Positions 58,532 through 64,000 of a stretch of DNA of 64,000 nt are shown here, piece by piece. The notes under the pieces are model-generated. The model was not told the DNA's origin. It did not search any database and saw nothing but the letters and a program-made list of their open reading frames with translations. Position numbers and translations under genes: made by a program. Positions within the stretch are counted from its first letter, which is position 1. Every line of letters starts with the position of its first letter. Origin of the DNA: Isoetes taiwanensis (Eukaryota > Streptophyta > Lycopodiopsida > Isoetales > Isoetaceae); assembly GCA_021234155.1 (NCBI GenBank), contig JAJEKV010000002.1, positions 16,928,041 to 16,992,040 on the forward strand, read 5' to 3'.

Positions 58532-59628
58532 ATGAAATTGCAAAGTATTAAGGGGTTGGAGGATTCACCCAGAATGGAATTGGTCTCTATGGAAATTGAT
58601 AGTGTTCTGCAGTCAAATCTTAAGAATTTTGCCAATCCGCGGAAACGCAATGGTAATATTCAGGGTTTTTTCCTAATTAGATGCAATTTCTTTCTTTTGA
58701 AGTATCCTGTCTCATTTTTTGCCCGAAAGAAAGTTTCTGTAATTTCTTGTTATGGTTCAGATTTATGCTTGTAGGCTAGCTGTAAGTGTAACTTAGCTAT
58801 AACCCTGGGGGTTTAATTCCAGCTCGTAGGTTTCTACGGGAAAGCGCTGATGAACCAACAGTTATTACACCATCTGAAGCTTCAAGAACCTCTGCAAAAC
58901 TGCGGCTATCAGTGAGCAGAAAACAGAGGGCTACTTCCGAGGATGAAATTGTACAGCCCATTTCAGAGGAGTTCCCGCTTACAGACAAAAAACGTGCACT
59001 TTTTGAGCCCCTTGGTCCAAGCAGCAATGGTAGAGCTGTCTCTCCTGAAAGCTTACTTCCTCCACCTGATTTCGATTCTGCCTCATATCCAAGGGGTTGG
59101 CTCGTTGGCAAAAAGAGAAAGCTTGTCAATGTAGACGTTGTAGAAAGTATGCGCAGAATTGCAGTTCATGAAATGAACAGAAAGGTATTCTGCTCTTTAG
59201 ATTTACATTTGCATTTAGCAATTGTAGCACCTTGATTTTGTTCCTACTTAATTTGATAGCATATCTATCTAGAATATCATTAATATCATATCTAATATCA
59301 TTCATATCATAGTTTTGAAGCAATACCTAGTTCTGACCATGAGGGTTCGTTCAAATTTAGCAGCTGTTGAATTACAGATAATATTAGCCCACATGATAGG
59401 AAGCATGACATTCTAAAACTGTTACAGGATAGAGAAATTGATGGTCTAAATGAACAGCTAGAAGAGGATGCAAGGACAATGGAACATTTACAGCTACAAC
59501 TGCAGCAAGAGAGGGCAAAAAGGAATCAGGTAGAGAGGGAAAATGCCGTACTGCAAGAACAGATAGGCATGCTTGTGAATATGATTAATGAAGGAGAACC
59601 TGAAGATACTGGAGAAATTGATGGCTGA
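58532..59628 (+). CDS. Three-exon gene for a 227-residue nuclear-type coiled-coil protein
   Basis: Exons 58532-58652, 58823-59184 and 59428-59628. All junctions are GT-AG (ATG|GTAATA...TTCCAG; AAG|GTATTC...TTACAG) and the joined frame is open to the TGA at 59626-59628. An in-frame TAA directly precedes the ATG. The N-terminal third is polar ([27 protein letters not shown]). The middle has [31 protein letters not shown] and a basic [20 protein letters not shown]. The C-terminal exon is a long coiled coil ([36 protein letters not shown]) with an acidic end. PRKRN and GKKRKL resemble nuclear-localisation signals. It feels like a plant-conserved uncharacterised family, but I cannot name it. It is the best candidate for a functional host gene here. 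Confidence 0.78.
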
Positions 59629-60184
59629 GAAAATTAACAATTTGCTAAGCATATGAGTGGCTTTTGGACGTGCAGTACAGGTACAATTTGTTCTTCTCTC
59701 CTTCATTGGTTTAATGAGTTACTCCTTAGTTCGATGGCTAAAGACCTAGGAGATCCTCAATGTAGAGTTTTCCTAAAGTCTTTGTATTTGTATTGATATT
59801 GGAGAGACATTATTTATTACATGATTCTTTTTAGAAGGCCCTTGTTGATAGGAAAGCATATATTTGGGAAGGTCCTTGTTGATAGGAGAGCATATATTTC
59901 AGCCACCACAAAAGTGGAAGCCTGAAGGCATTTGTGTCGATATGTACTTTAATAGACAGAAAAGGAGGACACAAAAAAGATATAAAAAGAAGAGAAAAAA
60001 AAAAGGTGAAAAAAAAACATGAAAAAATGTGAAAATTTGGAGAAAAAACTTTGGACTTCACTATATGCTATTTTGTCATCATTATATTTATATCATAATC
60101 ATCTATGTTATTTGAGCTTGTGTTATTTGTACTTGGTGATTTATAAGGAAATTGGGACATCTATGTTATTTGTGATTGTATTTA
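59629..60184. other. 3' flank of the coiled-coil gene
   Basis: Contains the probable 3' UTR and a short tandem duplication (CTTGTTGATAGGAGAGCATATATTT type, 59840-59900). No gene recognised. Confidence 0.45.
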
Positions 60185-60603
60185 GGCCTTTTTTCCACGG
60201 TAGTCTTATCTCTAAAAGTCACATATTTCATTCAATGATATTTGGCCACCAATAGTCTTAAAAATAAATCACTTTACCACTATAAAAATAAGACATGTCT
60301 TATTTAGGTTCAGAATAGGTTTGAATACCAAATATAGTCTTATTTTATTCCGGCGGATTTCCCCGCCGTAAAATAAGGCACCTAGTCTTATTTGAATATA
60401 TAACTAAAAATAACTAAAAATAAGACACGCCTTATTTTTTCATGCTTTTCCACTAATATTTTAGTGGTGTCATATTTTATGACTACCATGCAGTGGAAAA
60501 GTACGTTTAAATTTATGCGTCTCATTTTTAGCCCTGGAGTCACAAATGGTGTCATATATTGTATATGACAGTCATATTTTGCGACTAGTGTGGAAAAAGG
60601 GCC
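60185..60603. mobile_element. Tourist-like (PIF/Harbinger) MITE, TSD TTA
   Basis: 419 bp, no coding capacity. The left end GGCCTTTTTTCCACGGTAGTC pairs with the right end read in reverse, GGCCCTTTTTCCACACTAGTC. TTA flanks both sides (60182-60184 and 60604-60606), the target preference of PIF/Harbinger. The inside has further self-complementary AAATAAGAC/GTCTTATTT words. Confidence 0.82.
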
Positions 60604-61355
60604 TTAAACTTAAGAATTTATAAGATAGATATATAGATAGTAATATGTGCCAAATTTTTAAAATCGAAAGGATAGTTTATTATGGTTTTTTTATAGTTTT
60701 CGAAAAACCAACAATTTAGTGGAAAATCCCTGCCATGATTTCAATAGTTTGAAAATTTTTCTTTGAAAAATTAACCAGCCGAAAAGTAAATAAATATCTG
60801 AAAAGAATTTTTTGAATTTTGATGAACTTATAACAAGTTTTTCTTACATTCATAACGAGAAGTTCACATTCATAACAAGTTTAATATCAAGTTTTACTTA
60901 TACAATGCAAAATAGTAAAAGTCTTACAATTAGTGATATTATTACCAACAACATCCACCATACATTCATAGGCAAACCGTAGAAATCACGATTATATCAG
61001 AATATAGTTCTGGATTTAGAAGTGCTAATCAAAATATGTACCAACTAGTATATAGCATAGCCAGAGTTATAGTAATGGATACAAATTTATGGTTATATCA
61101 TGCATCAATTAATTAAATTTTCTTTCAAACGAAGCAAGCATTACAAGAATATTGTTAAAACTAGTCATATAGACTTAGACTTTGTATACATACCTGAAAG
61201 AAGTATGTATATCCATATGATGAAATTAGTTGCTCACTATTGCAGTTAAGGTTGAAAGACTTGCAAAATAAGAATGTGACAATTCAGTTAAGAACAGAAC
61301 GTTTGCAAAAGAAGAAAATAACAACATAATATATATGCATATGGTGTGTACGTAG
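60604..61355. other. AT-rich intergenic stretch, nothing recognised
   Basis: No coding or RNA gene supported. Confidence 0.4.
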
Positions 61356-61605
61356 ACAACACACCAATGCTGTGTTACATACTCTTCGTGTGGATCGCAC
61401 TAGGTAGCCTTTTCCAATGACGGTTCACAATGCATGCGAACATTACACCAATAGTGTGTTACACACTCTTAGTGTGGATCGCATTAGGTAGCCTTTTCCA
61501 AGGACCGTTTGCAATGCATGCGAACACACCAAGAGTGTTTGGTATTACGCTCTTCGTGTGGATTGCATTAGCACCCTCTTCAAAGGACGGTTCACAGAGT
61601 ACCCT
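61356..61605. repeat. ~84-bp tandem repeat, three copies
   Basis: TGTGGATCGCAYTAGGTAGCC recurs at about 61389 and 61473, with a variant at 61556. Each unit holds ACACCAA...TGTGTTAC...ACTCTTCGTGTGGAT and ends GGACGGTTCACAATGCATGC-like. The third copy is diverged. Confidence 0.85.
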
Positions 61606-63040
61606 TGAGCGAAAGAGGGCCTACTCAAGGGGAGGAAGGGAAGGACGAAAAAAGTGCAGCAGCTGGTATTATGGGGGGAGGGGGGAAGGGTGTCGACTAA
61701 TAGTGCTATTAGAGTATCAAGAATGAAAAGAACATGTTAAGGATGCGCTCCTAATAAAGAAAAGCTTTAGGCTAGTTTTTCCATAAATCCAAATCCAGTA
61801 TATAAATCTAGATTCCTTTCTCATAAATTGTGAGCAACAGTAAGTGTTTCTTTGCTCATAATCTATGAGCAAGAGTAACGAAATTAAAGACAAATAAAGG
61901 CTTAAAACCTGTTTAATATGCAATTCATGTGGTACAATTTAAAGAAATGATTCTAATGGTAATAGAGTTGTGCATTAGCATTATACAATGCCTCACCTAT
62001 TCAAATTGAGATAGAATGCACATATGCTCTACAAACTAAAAAGAATAAAAGTTAAATGTATATCATCAGATCTATAGCAATAGTAACCAAGAAAGACACA
62101 TAGAATCTATAAAGCTTGCTCCTGTTCTCAGGTCTCCAGGATGTGCAAGTCCATACTAAACAGGCCTTAAAAGAGCATCTATTGACATGTTATCAAATAG
62201 AAGAGCAGAATGAATGTCTGACCTAATAAAGTATTTTGTCGTGAAGTTAAAAGCTTCATATATCTTGTTGCATATGTGTACTTGGCTTCAAAATCTAGAT
62301 TTGGATTTGCTCCAGCTTTCATTTCGTGATAGCTTTCAAATGACTTCTCATGGCCAGAAAGAATAGCGAAAGAAGCTAAATGATTTAATATGTAGCAAAA
62401 TAACAGGGAGTTCCAAGGGGATTTAATATGGATGTAAAAATATCAATTCCTGAAACCATAGATCATATATCCCTAAAACAATCGAATAAGTTGTTATAAA
62501 AAAAACATAGATTCAAGATAAAAAAAAAATTGGTTAAAGTAGTCTCAGTAAGGACATTGAATTATTTTGGTAGAGATTCGAGGTCCCGTATTTCATATTC
62601 TAAAATCTTAGACAAAGTCTATACAGATTCAATATTCCCTCAAAACCTTAGGTGAAATCATATTTCATATTTCATGGGCGCCTCCGATCATAAATGACTA
62701 TAAGCAAAACGAGAGATGCCCAGGAGCCCCAACATACGATATGGGTCGTAGGATCGACAAATCCGATGACTATTGTGGTTCAAAGTGCATCTCGTTTAGA
62801 ATATGTAGCAAAATGGCAAGGATTTATTTGGCCATACTTATTTGCTTCCAATAAGCTCCAAGGTTTTGTGCAAGAGCATGCATGTTTAGATGGAACCTGC
62901 GCCCACCACTGTATATGGCTGAAGTGAGTCCTTCCCCCATTAACTTTACAATAATTATGGCCACTTTCACAACAAGACATTGAACTCGTGACCTTAGACG
63001 TAGAAATAAACAATAATCCTAATTTTGGTCTGGCATCGCC
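61606..63040. other. AT-rich intergenic stretch, nothing recognised
   Basis: No gene or repeat that I can support. Confidence 0.4.
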
Positions 63041-63450
63041 AAGCTTGATTTTCCAGCATGGCATATAGCATATGTTATATATGCCACCGTATAGGATTTT
63101 ATTATATGTCATACCGCAATAGCACATACATATGACATATGATATGTGTTCTACGCCATGTTATCGGAATGACATGTGATGTTACATATACTTTAGTAGT
63201 GTATGTACCATAAAATCGAACATGTAATATATACACCATATGACATATATATCTGACTTAAGAGATAAATGAGACGTATGTCATATATGACATTATATAT
63301 ATTACGACATATATGTCTGACTTATAATATATGAGATGTATGCCATATATAAAAATAGACATATGTTGATACTATATGTGTTTTCTTAACATATATATCT
63401 GACATATATATCTGACTTAAGAGATAAATGAGACGTATGTCATATATACA
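63041..63450. repeat. Degenerate AT-rich repeat (CATATATGACATAT words)
   Basis: ATCTGACTTAAGAGATAAATGAGACGTATGTCATATAT occurs near 63250 and again near 63410, with a diverged copy near 63315. The tract is rich in self-complementary CATATATG/ATATATAT. Confidence 0.75.
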
Positions 63451-64000
63451 AGCCCGGGCCTGATCCTAAGACCAATACCAGACATCTAACACAGACCGAG
63501 ATACCTCAGCCTGGTCAGACTTATCAGTTCCATTTTTTATATTGAGGACAATCTTATAAAGGTGCCATGTAGTCTGGTTTATACAATAATTCAATCAAGT
63601 ACAAGCAATTAAGTTTCAAAGACCTAGACCATTGATATAAACAGAAGTGCTACCATAAAGATGTTACAAAGTCATGTACATGCTTTTTTCTAGTGGTTTC
63701 AATCAGAACCCTGTGGGGCGCCATGCAGATTAATTAGGCTAGTTAAATGCATGCAATTAAGTCAAAAGGCCAGATTATGCATGCTCATAGCAGTGCAGTC
63801 CAGAAGATGTACACAGTCCAGTATGCCAAGTTTCCTATGAATTTCAATCAGAACTTTACTGCCTAGTATGCTATCAATAGAAGTATTTAAACGAACTAGA
63901 ATGCCTAGTTATGCAGTAAAACCGTCAATCTATTTTTACTCAGCTAAAAAGACAGCAATTATGCCGCATTGAGTCAGACTTTGCTTGGTATTGCAATAGC
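63451..64000. other. Terminal stretch, nothing recognised
   Basis: Contains related segments near 63675-63720 and 63800-63855 (ATGTACA...AGT...TTTCAATCAGAAC), a possible old duplication. No gene. Confidence 0.4.

Overview
This is TE-dominated nuclear DNA of a land plant. The evidence is a decayed plant GH3 beta-xylosidase gene, an F-box relic of the plant VFB/SKIP2 type, plant Ty3/gypsy lineages (a Tat/Athila-like family and a chromodomain element), a Tourist-like MITE, a GT-AG spliced coiled-coil gene, and no bacterial-style gene packing. The LINE-like fragments hint at a seed-free plant (fern, lycophyte or bryophyte), but I cannot fix the taxon.

Layout. 0.7-2.2 kb: GH3 beta-xylosidase pseudogene. 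2.9-23.4 kb: element A, a minus-strand Tat/Athila-like LTR retrotransposon. A second copy of the same family, element B (7155-16746, plus strand, 5-bp target duplication CCCCA), is nested inside it between integrase and a long third ORF. 23.7-36.9 kb: element C, a 13.2-kb minus-strand chromodomain Ty3/gypsy element (target duplication CGAGA) inserted in an older LINE-like coding fragment. 37-42.7 kb: LINE relics, a palindrome-bearing tandem repeat with two retroposon insertions, and a ~155-160-bp tandem repeat. 42.9-51.2 kb: a large head-to-head structure of a ~20-bp minisatellite and a ~0.81-kb satellite, inverted around about 48 kb and holding a LINE-like ORF between two long GA tracts. 52-57 kb: F-box relic, degenerate duplications, a solitary copy of the palindrome, and an unrecognised minus-strand coding relic. 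58.5-59.6 kb: the only gene that looks intact, three exons and 227 residues. 60-64 kb: MITE, an 84-bp tandem repeat and AT-rich repeats.

Most notable. (1) Between its primer-binding site and gag, element C carries accessory ORFs and a near full-length histone H3-like sequence in sense orientation, now broken. With the integrase chromodomain downstream, this means one retroelement once held both a histone H3 and a presumptive H3-tail reader. (2) The A/B family has a ~1,050-residue accessory protein in the env position. It has no membrane segments that I see, a long coiled coil and a basic tail, and its last ~59 codons lie inside the LTR. A conserved TATA-like motif lies ~480 bp upstream in both copies. 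(3) The nested copy B looks more damaged than its host A, which conflicts with their order of insertion.

All homology calls rest on reading translations by eye. No database or alignment was run.
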